From DASRJW01 sp964567755 (GTDB taxonomy: Bacteria > Krumholzibacteriota > Krumholzibacteriia > G020349025): DNA of 64,000 nucleotides. Both the position numbers and the translations under genes were made by a program. Below the pieces are notes generated by a model. The model did no database searches, was not told where the DNA came from, and saw nothing but the letters and a program-made list of their open reading frames with translations. Position 1 is the stretch's first letter; each line of letters begins with the position of its first letter. Below, one piece after another: positions 35,191 through 43,850 of this stretch. The stretch is from contig CAZMNW010000037.1 in assembly GCA_964567755.1 (NCBI GenBank), forward strand, positions 1 to 64,000, written 5' to 3'.

Positions 35191-38100
35191 TCAAATCGCG
35201 ATTTGTCGGCCGTCGTCGACGTCGATCTCGTCGACGGAGTCATCGAGCTTGGCGCCAGCGCCGAAGCGCGCATACAGCAGGGGCACGACACACAGTGAGT
35301 ACAAAGTCGATGTGACCATGCCCCCGAGAATCACGAGCGCCATCGGACCGATGATTTCGTGACCCGGCGCGGCAGCGGACAGCGAGAACGGCAGCACCGC
35401 CACGGCCGTCACGATCGCCGACGTCCAGATTGCTGCCGCGCGCTCGCGAGTTCCGCGTAGAACGAGCTCGGCGCCGAACGCAATTCCCTCGCCCTGCCGC
35501 AACTCGCGATAGTGGTGGATCAAAGCCACGCACTGCCGCGCCGCGAGCCCGAGGACGGCCAGGAAGCCGGCGAGCGAACCGAGAGCCAACGTGCCGCCCG
35601 CCACTGCCGCCGCGATGACCCCTCCGGCCAGTGCCATGGGCAGCGTGAGCACGACGACGAACGCCAAGCGCCAGCTGCCGAAGGCAGCCTGCAGGACGAA
35701 AAGGGCTCCGATTCCCGCGACGACCGCTGCCACCAGGACGCGCATTCGGGCCGCTTGTTGCCGCGCAAAATCGCCGAGCAACTCGGCTCGATACTCCAGC
35801 GGGAATGCGGTTTGCTGAATGTGGCTGCGAACATCGGCTGCGACCGCGTCGAGGCTGCGGCCGTGAACGTCGGCGGCGACATCGACACGGCGCGCGACGT
35901 TCTCGCGGCGGATGACGTTGGGAGTGGATACGATGTGAATCGAGGCCACGTCGCCCAGACGCACATGTGACCCGCCGGGCGTGTCGATCAACAGGTCTTG
36001 AATCCCCGCGACACTGTGACGGATCTGGGGCACGCCCCAGACGACGACCTCGAACATCTTCTGTTCCTCGAAGAGGTTTCCGACCTCGATGCCTGCGAGC
36101 AAGGTTGCCGCGGCACGGCGCACTTCGCCTGGTTTGATTCCATGTTTCTCGGCTGCGGCGAGGTCGACCTTGATTTCAACGACCGGCTCCTCGGGCTCGA
36201 TTTCAGTGTGGGGATTGACGATGCCATCGATCCCAGCGAGTGCCTGCCGCATTTTCTCGGCTTCGCGATGCATGAGGTCGAGATCCTGACCGTAGAGCGC
36301 CACCACGATCGGTTCGTCCACTCCGGACAGGGCTTCGCCGAATCGCGAACGCATGTAGGTCATGACGTCGGCATCGAGTCCCGGATAGCCATGAACCACG
36401 TCTTCGACCGAGGCCACCGATTGGGCGTAGTCCGCTTTGGGATCGAGACTCACCCAAATTTCGCTCGAATTGACGCCCACGACCTGATCCGACAGGATCG
36501 CGCGGCCGACGTGGGCGCCAACATGACGCACACCCGGCAAGCCTCGCAGTTCGTTGCTCACCCGATCGATGATCCGGTTCATCTCCTGGCGAGATGTGCC
36601 GGGTTCGGCATCCCACTGGATCATCAGGTCCGGTTCCTTGAAAGTCGGTGTGGGCGAGACGTGAATGGCTGGCAACAAGGCGATGCCTACGACCGCAGCG
36701 ACGACGGCGAGCGCGAACGCAGCGCGAGGTGCCGTCCTCGAGTGCGGCGCCCTCAGGTCGTACCGGCGCTGGACCCATCCGGCGAAGGCCGACTCGCGGC
36801 GACCAACCGGCATGCGTTGCATGAGGAAGAGGGCCAGAGGCGGTGTGACGGTCATTGCGACCACCATGGAGGCCAGCACTGCCAGCGCGTACGACAGGAC
36901 CATGGGTTTGACGAACGCCCCCGGCACTCCCGTCATGAGGAACACCGGCACCGCGGCGAGAAGCACGATCGCCGTCGCGAACATCATCGGGCTGCGCATG
37001 GCGAAGGCGGCATCGAGGATGATGCGCGCGGTCGATCGGCCGGAGCCCTGGCGCAAGCGGCGCAGGAAGTTGTCCACCTCGATGATCCCATCGTCGATGA
37101 CGACGCCGAGTGCGATCACGAGACCCGCGAGCACCATGGCATTGATCGTGGCGCCGGATGCGTAGATCACCAGCACTGCGGTCATCAGCGACAGCGGGAT
37201 GGTGAGCCCGCCCACGAGCGCGGCGCGCCAACTGCGGAACAGGGCCAGAAGCGCCACGCTGACGAGGACCAAGGCGATGAGCAGCGCCTTGGCCACGTTG
37301 CCGATCGCCATGTGGATGTAATCGGCCGGACGGTACACGTGCGAGTCGATGTCGATGCCGGCAAGACCGGGTGCGAGAGCGTCGAGCGCTTCCTGAATCT
37401 CTTCGGTGACCTCGAGGGTGTTGACGCCGGGCAGTTTCTCGACCACCAACAGCAGCCCAGGACCTCGACCGTTCATCGCGTCACCGATGAGCGGCTGGTG
37501 GTCTTCGACAACGGTAGCCACCTCTTCGAGTCGCATCCCCGCGTCTTCGACCGGAACCCTGGCCAAGTCGGCCGCCGTGGAAATAGGAAACACGTGGCGG
37601 ACGCCGAGCCGCTGGTTCGGGGTTTCGACGAAGCCGCCGGTGCCAGCGACCGAGGACTCCAGGAAGGTCAAGGGCGAGTACCAAAGCGAATTGCCCGTCG
37701 TCTTGATGATCTGCAGCAATGAAACGTTCTTTTCCCGCAACCGCTCGGGGTCGACCAGCACCTGCAGCTGCCGTTCGCGCTGACCCCAAATCGCCACGTT
37801 GGCGACGCCTGGCACGCCCAAGAGTCGCGGCCGAATTGTCCAGCGGGCCAGAACGGACATCTCGATCAAGGACAGTTTCTCGGAGGAAAGCCCGACCATC
37901 ATGACGCGATTCGAGAACGACACGGACTGGAGCATGTGCGGCGGCCGCGACACGTTGGGCAACGCGTGCGCCTGGGTCAATCGTTCTTGCACCATCTGGC
38001 GTGCGTCCATGAGATCCGTACCGGGCTCGAAGGTGAGTTCGATCGACGACAAGCCGGGAACGGACTCGGATCGCATGGTCTCGACCCATGCGGTTCCCGC

Positions 38101-38322
38101 GAGCAGATCGGCCTCGATGGGAACCGTGATCAACTGCTCCACTTCGGCCGCCGAGAGCCCAAGGGCTTCGGTCTGAACCTGCACGATGGGTGGCAGGACC
38201 TCGGGGAAGACATCCACCGGCATGTCATCCAGCCGGGCGACACCGACCGCCATCACGACGGCCGCGATCGCAATCACCAATGGTCGAAAACGTAAGCTCG
38301 ACTCGACAATGGAGCGGATCAT
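35191..38322 (-). CDS. RND efflux permease, HME/CusA-like (pump B)
   Basis: The 1043-residue paralogue of pump A carries the porter motif VDVFPEVLPPIVQVQTEALG, TM4 GVVIDDGIIEVDNFLRRLRQ, and the second-half loops GFxETPNQRLGVRHVFP-type. The TM4 relay again lacks the first Asp, and the Glu of the VEN motif is Asp here, so proton coupling may differ from CusA. GGAGG lies 9 nt before the ATG. It is the first gene of the operon pump B - mini-adaptor - pump A. A 500-bp region containing a 16-bp palindrome lies upstream. No outer-membrane factor is present in the window. Confidence 0.87.
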   Translation of the reverse strand: MIRSIVESSLRFRPLVIAIAAVVMAVGVARLDDMPVDVFPEVLPPIVQVQTEALGLSAAEVEQLITVPIEADLLAGTAWVETMRSESVPGLSSIELTFEPGTDLMDARQMVQERLTQAHALPNVSRPPHMLQSVSFSNRVMMVGLSSEKLSLIEMSVLARWTIRPRLLGVPGVANVAIWGQRERQLQVLVDPERLREKNVSLLQIIKTTGNSLWYSPLTFLESSVAGTGGFVETPNQRLGVRHVFPISTAADLARVPVEDAGMRLEEVATVVEDHQPLIGDAMNGRGPGLLLVVEKLPGVNTLEVTEEIQEALDALAPGLAGIDIDSHVYRPADYIHMAIGNVAKALLIALVLVSVALLALFRSWRAALVGGLTIPLSLMTAVLVIYASGATINAMVLAGLVIALGVVIDDGIIEVDNFLRRLRQGSGRSTARIILDAAFAMRSPMMFATAIVLLAAVPVFLMTGVPGAFVKPMVLSYALAVLASMVVAMTVTPPLALFLMQRMPVGRRESAFAGWVQRRYDLRAPHSRTAPRAAFALAVVAAVVGIALLPAIHVSPTPTFKEPDLMIQWDAEPGTSRQEMNRIIDRVSNELRGLPGVRHVGAHVGRAILSDQVVGVNSSEIWVSLDPKADYAQSVASVEDVVHGYPGLDADVMTYMRSRFGEALSGVDEPIVVALYGQDLDLMHREAEKMRQALAGIDGIVNPHTEIEPEEPVVEIKVDLAAAEKHGIKPGEVRRAAATLLAGIEVGNLFEEQKMFEVVVWGVPQIRHSVAGIQDLLIDTPGGSHVRLGDVASIHIVSTPNVIRRENVARRVDVAADVHGRSLDAVAADVRSHIQQTAFPLEYRAELLGDFARQQAARMRVLVAAVVAGIGALFVLQAAFGSWRLAFVVVLTLPMALAGGVIAAAVAGGTLALGSLAGFLAVLGLAARQCVALIHHYRELRQGEGIAFGAELVLRGTRERAAAIWTSAIVTAVAVLPFSLSAAAPGHEIIGPMALVILGGMVTSTLYSLCVVPLLYARFGAGAKLDDSVDEIDVDDGRQIAI

Positions 38323-38605
38323 TGCTGGCGACCTCCGGGCGGGGAGTTCTTAGCCATAGACTGGCCCCGTAAGACTCGGGTCGGACGACACGACTCCTCC
38401 GGCAACTCCACGACGATGTGTTTGCACTGCGACGCAGCGCGCCTCCAGGCCACAAAGGGCCCAATACGGCTCGGCATCTGGGGGGCGTCCGAGACTCGTC
38501 CGATCAAAAGCGACAAGTAACAGAACTGTACCAGCGCCTTTCGCTACAGTTCAAGTAGATTCTGCGATCACTAGCGAAATATCCTGTCAATAAGCTGACT
38601 ACGAC

Positions 38606-38621
38606 GTCGACGATCGTCGAC
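38606..38621. promoter_or_regulatory. 16-bp perfect palindrome, operator candidate
   Basis: GTCGACGATCGTCGAC is its own complement. It lies 284 bp upstream of the RND pump B start. Such a dyad may bind a repressor, but the distance is large and no regulator gene is adjacent. Confidence 0.4.
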
Positions 38622-38760
38622 CTCGAGGGGGTCGCCGCGATCAGCCGCCGCCGCCAGTCAATTCTTATTGTGAGAATTTTCCCAGATTGGTCTGGGACCC
38701 AACGTGGCTCGGTCAATGCGGCTTGGCCGCGGCAACATCCGAAGTGCCCGGGCCAGCGCG

Positions 38761-38791
38761 CGGTCCGCCGCACTTCGAGGGCGGCGGACCG
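38761..38791. terminator. Strong GC-rich hairpin after the PepSY gene
   Basis: An 11-bp perfect stem (38761-38771 with 38781-38791) has a 9-nt loop and begins 36 bp beyond the PepSY-gene stop on the minus strand. No T-run follows in either direction, so it may be a factor-dependent terminator or an RNA-stability element. Confidence 0.45.
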
Positions 38792-38826
38792 GAGACGAGA
38801 ACAAAGTCGCTGGCGCGCCGGTCGGG

Positions 38827-39336
38827 CTAATCTTCTTCCTCTTCGGACTTCGCTTCCACCACGAGGATCTTGCCATCGAGGTCGAGCTCCACGGCCCACA
38901 GTTCTTTCTTCGGCGTCATGAGCAGGACTTCGTAATAGACGAGCTTCTCGTCCTTTCCATTCACCTCAATGACCTCTTCGACGATTCTGTACCTCGACTT
39001 CGGGTACTTGTCCTCGAGAGTCTTGCCGACAGGCGCCGGCAGCTCCTTGCGGCTGATCTGTTTTTCGATCAGAGTGATCGCACCTTCGGGCGTGACGGTC
39101 ACGTCGATGTTGTTCTGGGTCGAGTCTTCCAGGCTGATTTCGTAGATCTCCTTACCGTCCTCCGTCTTTTCTTTGGCCGTGCCGGTCACCTTGGCGTCTG
39201 TGAACCGAGCCTTGACCGACTCCAGGACAACTTTTGGCACGTCCTCCAGTGCGACATCGCCAGCGTAGGCGACCGCAACGAGGAAGGGAAGCATGGTGAC
39301 GATCCCGGCGCCGAACCAAGAAATGAATCTTCGCAT
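38827..39336 (-). CDS. Exported PepSY-like protein
   Basis: The start at 39336 follows GGAGGA (9 nt) and gives a signal peptide ending AYA; the longer start at 39372 was rejected. The mature ~145 residues contain two PepSY-like units: KVVLESVKARFTDAKVTGTA...EISLEDSTQNNIDVTVTPEG and KTLEDKYPKSRYRIVEEV...YYEVLLMTPKKELWAVELD. The tail is acidic. PepSY domains often bind peptidases or are found near redox and metal systems. The RND operon is downstream in the same direction but 500 bp away. Confidence 0.75.
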   Translation of the reverse strand: MRRFISWFGAGIVTMLPFLVAVAYAGDVALEDVPKVVLESVKARFTDAKVTGTAKEKTEDGKEIYEISLEDSTQNNIDVTVTPEGAITLIEKQISRKELPAPVGKTLEDKYPKSRYRIVEEVIEVNGKDEKLVYYEVLLMTPKKELWAVELDLDGKILVVEAKSEEEED

Positions 39337-39505
39337 CTGACTTCGTCCTCCGTTTTCATGCTGCAAGCGCAAAGCCTAACAGTGAACTCGAGCGCTCTCA
39401 AGTCATCGCGTTTGGGTGCCGCGAAGTGGGGCATTTGACTCGACGATCCGACCCGGCCCGCACCGCGGGCGATCCACGCGACACCACTGCGGCCTAAAGG
39501 TTTGA

Positions 39506-39925
39506 TCAAGGCGTGAAATGTCGCACGCCAAGGAGTTCGAAGCCTTCGGGATTCGCCGGGTCGACCCAGCGATACGCGGACACTTTGTACGTCGTCCCGA
39601 TGTAGAGGGGCGCCGCCGGTTCCAGGTTCTCGGATCCAGGAGGGTGAACCCCATAGACAATCGGGGGCGGCCAGTCGTTGCTGTGCTCGAGTGTCTCGGT
39701 GCCCCAGCGTTCCTCGACGACTTCTTCGACAATGAGACGCCCCAGCTTGCACGCCGGGGTCCAGGTGAATGTCGGGATCGTGTCCCCGCTCACGAAGATC
39801 ATGACCGAGTCGGTGCACGCTGGAAGCGGCGGTGGAGGCTCGACTGTCCCGTTGGTGGCGCAGCTGCCGACAAAGCACGCGCCCGCCATGAGGATGCACG
39901 CAGAGTTCGCGCGCAGCGGTCTCAT
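39506..39925 (-). CDS. Small lipoprotein of unknown function
   Basis: The start at 39925 follows GGGAGGG. A signal peptide has a lipobox-like FVGSC. The mature protein has a proline-rich linker and a compact domain with four visible Cys, two of them in PPLPACTDSVM and WTPACKLGR. No family was recognised. It is separated from the next gene by about 90 bp. Confidence 0.6.
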   Translation of the reverse strand: MRPLRANSACILMAGACFVGSCATNGTVEPPPPLPACTDSVMIFVSGDTIPTFTWTPACKLGRLIVEEVVEERWGTETLEHSNDWPPPIVYGVHPPGSENLEPAAPLYIGTTYKVSAYRWVDPANPEGFELLGVRHFTP

Positions 39926-40016
39926 CCGTTGCCCTCCCACTCCTCGAGCATTTCGACTGGGGACGTGCGTTCAGGGGGCGCGCGCCGACGCCTCCATCGT
40001 CGAGGACAAGTCGAAT

Positions 40017-41705
40017 CTACTTCAGGAGGACTGCCTTTTCCGGTGATGCCACCATCTGGCCGTTCACCAACATCCTGTAGAAGTAAGAGCCGGATGCCAG
40101 TGGGCGTCCAATATCGTCCAGCCCATCGAACACCGTTTCATGCTTTCCTGGCCCCAAGGTCCCGAGCACGAGCTTGCGCACGAGGTGCCCCCGGACATCT
40201 CGGATGTCGATTTCGACCGACGCGGGCTCGCCGATCTGGAAGGGGATCGTCGTCCTCGGGTTGAATGGGTTCGGTCGTGCCAGCTCCAACACGTGCCTGG
40301 GCGCGCGGGGAAGTGGGTCCCCGACGTCGGACAACGTGCTGCCTTCCAGGAACACTTCCCAGACGCCGCCGCGGTCCGCGCCGCCATCGTCATCGAAGCT
40401 CGCGCCGATGACGAGGGTCTGCACCGACGATCCTGCACCATCCATGTCCCCGATGGCGGCCACCGCCGTCCCGAATTCATCCCCATCGTCGAGTGTGCCG
40501 CTGAAGTTACTCGCCGTGTCGCTGATTTTCTGGTGCGAGAGGACATTGCCTGTGCTGTTCAGGAAGAGCATATAGGTGGCGCCGCGACCGCTTCCACCGT
40601 CGTCATCCCCGATCGTGCCGACGGCCAACGCAGCGACGCTGGGTCCATAAACATCGACGTCGCCCAAACCGGCGACGGAGCCGCCGAACTCGTCCAGATT
40701 GTCGAGTAGCGCCGTGAAGTTGCCTTGGGTCGCACTGATCTTCTGGTGCGAGAGGATCGTGCCGGCGCTGCTCAGGAAGAGCACGTACACGGCGCCGCGG
40801 TCCGCCCCACCATCGTCATCCCCGATCGTGCCGACAGCCAAGGTCGCGACGCTCGGTCCCGATCCATCGAGGTCTCCGAGTGTGCCGATCGAGCTGCCGA
40901 ACTCGTCGGCGTTGTCGATCGTCGCGGTGAAGTTGCCCGCGGTGTCGCTGATCTTCTCGAAGGAGAGAACGAGCCCCGCGCTGTTCAAAAACAAGATATA
41001 CACGGCACCACGGCTCAAGCCGCCATCGTCGTCGCCGACCGTGCTGACCGCCACGGCGCCGGCGCTTACTCCCAGACCATCGAGATCTCCCAAGCCAATG
41101 ACGCCGCCCCCGAACTCGTCGGCGCTATCGATGATCGCGGTGAAGTTGCCCGCGGTGTCGCTGATCTTCTGGAAGGAGAGAACGCTGCCTGCGCTGTTCA
41201 GGAACAGGACATACACCGCGCCGCGATTGGTTCCCCCATCGTCATCGGCGGCCGTTCCAACCGCCAGTGCCAGGACGCTCGGCCCGGCCCCATCGAGGTC
41301 TCCCAGACTGGCCACAGAGCTGCCGAACTCGTCGGCGTTGTCGATGACTGCGGTGAAGTTGCCTGCGGTGTCGCTGATCTTCTGGTACGAGAGCACGCTC
41401 CCCGCACCGTCCAGGAACAGGATGTACACGGCGCCGCGATTCCCCCCGCCATCATCATCGCCGATGACGCCGACTGCCAATGCCACCACGCTCGGCCCGG
41501 GCCCATCGAGGTCTCCCAGGCTGGCCACGGCTCCCCCGAATTCGTCGGCGTCGGCGAGGTCAGCGGTGAAGTTCCCCTGCGTATTGCTGATCTTGAGCTG
41601 CGTCATGACGGATCCTGGCTGCGACCGTGCCGTGCCGAAACCGGCGAGACCTGCAAGGATGCCAATCGTGAGCGAGACGCCGAAATTCGAGGCTCTGGAA
41701 CGCAT
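40017..41705 (-). CDS. Secreted FG-GAP-like repeat protein with FlgD-like C-terminal domain
   Basis: The 562-residue protein has a signal peptide (about 1-28) followed by six tandem repeats of 71 residues (about 36-462). Each has the pattern QKISDTAGNFTA..D.ADEFG..VA.LGDLDG.G, then LAVG...DDDGG..RGAVY.LFL. The LGDLDGDG-type calcium loops are FG-GAP/integrin-like blades of a beta-propeller. The C-terminal ~85 residues form a FlgD-like Ig domain (RPNPFNPRTTIPF, then DVRGHLVRKLVLG and SGSYFYRMLVNG). It is probably surface-exposed or released. Confidence 0.85.
   Translation of the reverse strand: MRSRASNFGVSLTIGILAGLAGFGTARSQPGSVMTQLKISNTQGNFTADLADADEFGGAVASLGDLDGPGPSVVALAVGVIGDDDGGGNRGAVYILFLDGAGSVLSYQKISDTAGNFTAVIDNADEFGSSVASLGDLDGAGPSVLALAVGTAADDDGGTNRGAVYVLFLNSAGSVLSFQKISDTAGNFTAIIDSADEFGGGVIGLGDLDGLGVSAGAVAVSTVGDDDGGLSRGAVYILFLNSAGLVLSFEKISDTAGNFTATIDNADEFGSSIGTLGDLDGSGPSVATLAVGTIGDDDGGADRGAVYVLFLSSAGTILSHQKISATQGNFTALLDNLDEFGGSVAGLGDVDVYGPSVAALAVGTIGDDDGGSGRGATYMLFLNSTGNVLSHQKISDTASNFSGTLDDGDEFGTAVAAIGDMDGAGSSVQTLVIGASFDDDGGADRGGVWEVFLEGSTLSDVGDPLPRAPRHVLELARPNPFNPRTTIPFQIGEPASVEIDIRDVRGHLVRKLVLGTLGPGKHETVFDGLDDIGRPLASGSYFYRMLVNGQMVASPEKAVLLK
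40320..41600 (-). repeat. Six 213-bp tandem repeats coding propeller blades
   Basis: Six in-frame units of 71 codons lie within the FG-GAP-like gene. Units are strongly similar at DNA level (several shared 15-20 bp blocks per unit), which suggests recent amplification or gene conversion. The sixth unit is the most diverged. Confidence 0.85.
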
Positions 41706-42147
41706 ACGGACCCCGCATCGCTGTAGGTCAGAGTGGTTGGGGGCTTTGTGAGATTAGCAATCTGCAGGTCGGCACGTCAACCTCCCGACTGCAATTCGAG
41801 CCCGCTGCGAGCCAATTCGGTTTTGCTCCGCAGGGACAATCGTGATGGGGCGCTGTGTGAGCGCGACACTCTGTCTCCGATGGCCGACGCGAACGCGCGC
41901 TGATTTTTGTGGAAAATCACCCGATTGCTGTCATTGGACCCTTCGAGCGTCAAATCTTCGTGCAGCGGGAGTTTTCGATTGACCGCATCGTGGCAGGTTC
42001 GGTAGGCTTCATTCCACGCCCCCAAAGTTACAATCCAGGTTTTTGGCGTTCCAGCGACGACGCGACTCGAGCAGTCCATCGGGATCTGGAGTCACTCCGT
42101 GGGACGGACGGTACTGGACACGCCAAGTCCGAGCGATGGAGGAAGGC
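41706..42147. other. Spacer between divergent secreted-protein genes
   Basis: I see no supported gene. A 100-codon open frame on the minus strand (41777-42079) has no RBS or recognisable domain. Promoters for the flanking divergent genes must lie here, but no clear box stands out. Confidence 0.4.
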
Positions 42148-43032
42148 ATGCGCAATCGGTACTGGGGACGGTGGCACCTTTCGGGGCGCGCGCGTCTCGC
42201 GTGGTCGCTTCTGGTCTTGGTGGGTTGCGATCCCAACTTTCCGGCGCCGCCGCCATCCCCCGGCCTGGTGGAGTGCGGGGCATCTAACGTCATGAATCGG
42301 AGGGACTTTTCGACCCCGACCCAGATCGACAACAAATGGCTCCCCCTGGTTCCGGGGACGCAGTTCATCTTCGATGGTGTCTCGAACCGCGGCGGCGGGG
42401 TTCTGCCGCATCGCGTGGTGTTCACCGTCACCGATCTGACCAAAGTGATCGACGGTGTGCGCGCCGTGACGCTCTGGGACAGGGACTACAACAACGGCGT
42501 GCTCCAGGAGGCGGAGCTGACGTTCTTCGCCCAAGACGACGACGGCAACGTGTGGAACCTGGGTGAGTACCCCGAAGAGTACGAGGGTGGTGTATTCATC
42601 GGTGCCCCCGATGTCTGGATCGCGGGGTTGGATGGCGCCGACGCAGGAATCAACGTTCCGGGAAATCTGCCGTTGGGGACTCATTTTCTCCAGGGATGGG
42701 TGCCCGACATCAACTTCCTGGACTGCGGGATGGTGTACCAAACGGGCGTGAGCACCTGCGTCCCTTACAATTGCTTCGAGGGTGTGCTGGAGATCGATGA
42801 GTGGAGCCCGCTCGAGCCAGGCAGCGGCCACCAGCGCAAATACTACGGGCCCGGGGTGGGCGTCGTGCAAGTCGGCGCCGTGGACGATCCGGAAGGAGAA
42901 ATCCTGGTTCTCGTCAGCGTTCTGCACTTGAGCCCGGCGGAGTTGCGGGAAGCCAGCCTGGAGGCGTTGAAGCTGGAAGCGCGTGCCTATCAGGTCAGCC
43001 CAGTCTACCAACGCACCTCACCACTCGAATGA
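42148..43032 (+). CDS. Lipoprotein, related to the following gene
   Basis: The start at 42148 follows GGAGGAAGGC, and the signal ends in lipobox LVLVGC. The mature ~270 residues have a beta-rich domain with FTVTDLTKVIDGVRAVTLWD, then LQEAELTFFAQDDDGNVWNL, a GEYPEEYEG motif and KYYGPGVGVVQVG. The same order of motifs recurs in the next gene, so the two are diverged paralogues. The family is a widespread hypothetical one; I know no activity. Confidence 0.72.
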   Translation: MRNRYWGRWHLSGRARLAWSLLVLVGCDPNFPAPPPSPGLVECGASNVMNRRDFSTPTQIDNKWLPLVPGTQFIFDGVSNRGGGVLPHRVVFTVTDLTKVIDGVRAVTLWDRDYNNGVLQEAELTFFAQDDDGNVWNLGEYPEEYEGGVFIGAPDVWIAGLDGADAGINVPGNLPLGTHFLQGWVPDINFLDCGMVYQTGVSTCVPYNCFEGVLEIDEWSPLEPGSGHQRKYYGPGVGVVQVGAVDDPEGEILVLVSVLHLSPAELREASLEALKLEARAYQVSPVYQRTSPLE

Positions 43033-43051
43033 GGTCATGAAGGAAGTGGAG

Positions 43052-43786
43052 ATGTCACCTTTCGACTTGCGGTTCTTCGCGGTTCTTGGCTCCGGCATTC
43101 TGCTGCTCGCCTGCGGCCCGGTCTCCGGCTCGCAGGGCGCCGAGCCGCGTGCCAAGGCCGACATCGGCGTCGCTGCCGCCAAGCTCTCGCCCATCGTCGC
43201 CAACCCTTACGTGGCGTTCGCCTCGGTGAAGCGCGCCGTTTACGCTGGTGTGGAGATCGAGGACGGCGAGACGGTCAAGGTTCGGATCGAGTCCGTTGTC
43301 CGGGACTCGACCGAGACGATCGCCGGGGTGAAGGTCACCGTCGTCCTAGTCTCCGACTTCGACGATGGCGAGCTGGTCGAGAAGACGGAAGACTATTACG
43401 CCCAGCACGAGTCGGGTGTCGTCTATTACCTCGGCGAACGCGTCGACGACTACGAAGACGGCAAGATCATCGGCCACGGCGGCCAGTGGATTGCCGGCGA
43501 GAACGCGGCCCGAGTCGGAGTGTTCATGCCAGCCGCCCCCAAGCTCGGCGACGTCTTCGAACAGGAGCGCACACCGGGCGTGGCGGAGGACCGCTCCACG
43601 GTCGTCGCCACGGGCCGCACGATCACGGTTCCCGCCGGGACATTCACCGACTGCATCGAGGTCGAAGATTTCGATCCCATCGGCAAGACCACCCAGCGCA
43701 AGGTCTACTGCCGGGGAGTGGGACTGGTGCGAGAGATTTTAGGCGGTGGGGGGACGATCGATCTGATCGAGCTCGAGACCCGGTGA
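43052..43786 (+). CDS. Lipoprotein, paralogue of the upstream gene
   Basis: The start chosen is the ATG at 43052 with AAGGAAGTGGAG just ahead; an ATG at 43037 is possible, 4 nt after the previous stop. Lipobox LLLACG. The domain repeats the pattern of its neighbour: VRIESVVRDSTETIAGVKVT, then DGELVEKTEDYYAQHESGVV, a GERVDDYEDGKI motif, QERTPGVAEDRST and RKVYCRGVGLVREI. It is the middle gene of a three-gene unit ending with a beta-barrel gene. Confidence 0.72.
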   Translation: MSPFDLRFFAVLGSGILLLACGPVSGSQGAEPRAKADIGVAAAKLSPIVANPYVAFASVKRAVYAGVEIEDGETVKVRIESVVRDSTETIAGVKVTVVLVSDFDDGELVEKTEDYYAQHESGVVYYLGERVDDYEDGKIIGHGGQWIAGENAARVGVFMPAAPKLGDVFEQERTPGVAEDRSTVVATGRTITVPAGTFTDCIEVEDFDPIGKTTQRKVYCRGVGLVREILGGGGTIDLIELETR

Positions 43787-43850
43787 GCGAAATACGCGTG
43801 CCTGGCGTCGACGGCTCCGCAGCGTCTGCACTCAAAGGAGGGTGGTGTCG

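Larger units (their letters stand above)
38323..38826. other. Regulatory spacer upstream of the RND operon
   Basis: No gene is supported. It contains a 16-bp perfect palindrome (38606-38621), inverted repeats AATTCT/AGAATT (38660-38678) and CCCAGA/TCTGGG (38681-38696), and a strong hairpin (38761-38791) beside the end of the PepSY gene. Confidence 0.6.

Noticed and set aside
35998..37722. Plus-strand open frame of 574 codons
   Set aside because: It is antisense to RND pump B and lacks motifs or an RBS.
38673..38696. Terminator at the CCCAGA/TCTGGG inverted repeat
   Set aside because: The stem has only 6 bp and no T-run follows on either strand in the right direction.
40320..41600. CRISPR-like periodic repeat
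   Set aside because: The period of 213 bp is an exact multiple of three, repeats are in-frame coding units without unique spacers of 30-40 bp, and no cas genes are near.
40725..41726. Plus-strand frames across the propeller repeats
   Set aside because: They only mirror the 213-bp repeats of the minus-strand gene; no start signal or signal peptide.
41777..42079. 100-codon minus-strand open frame in the spacer
   Set aside because: No RBS, no signal peptide and no recognisable domain; it cannot be supported as a gene.
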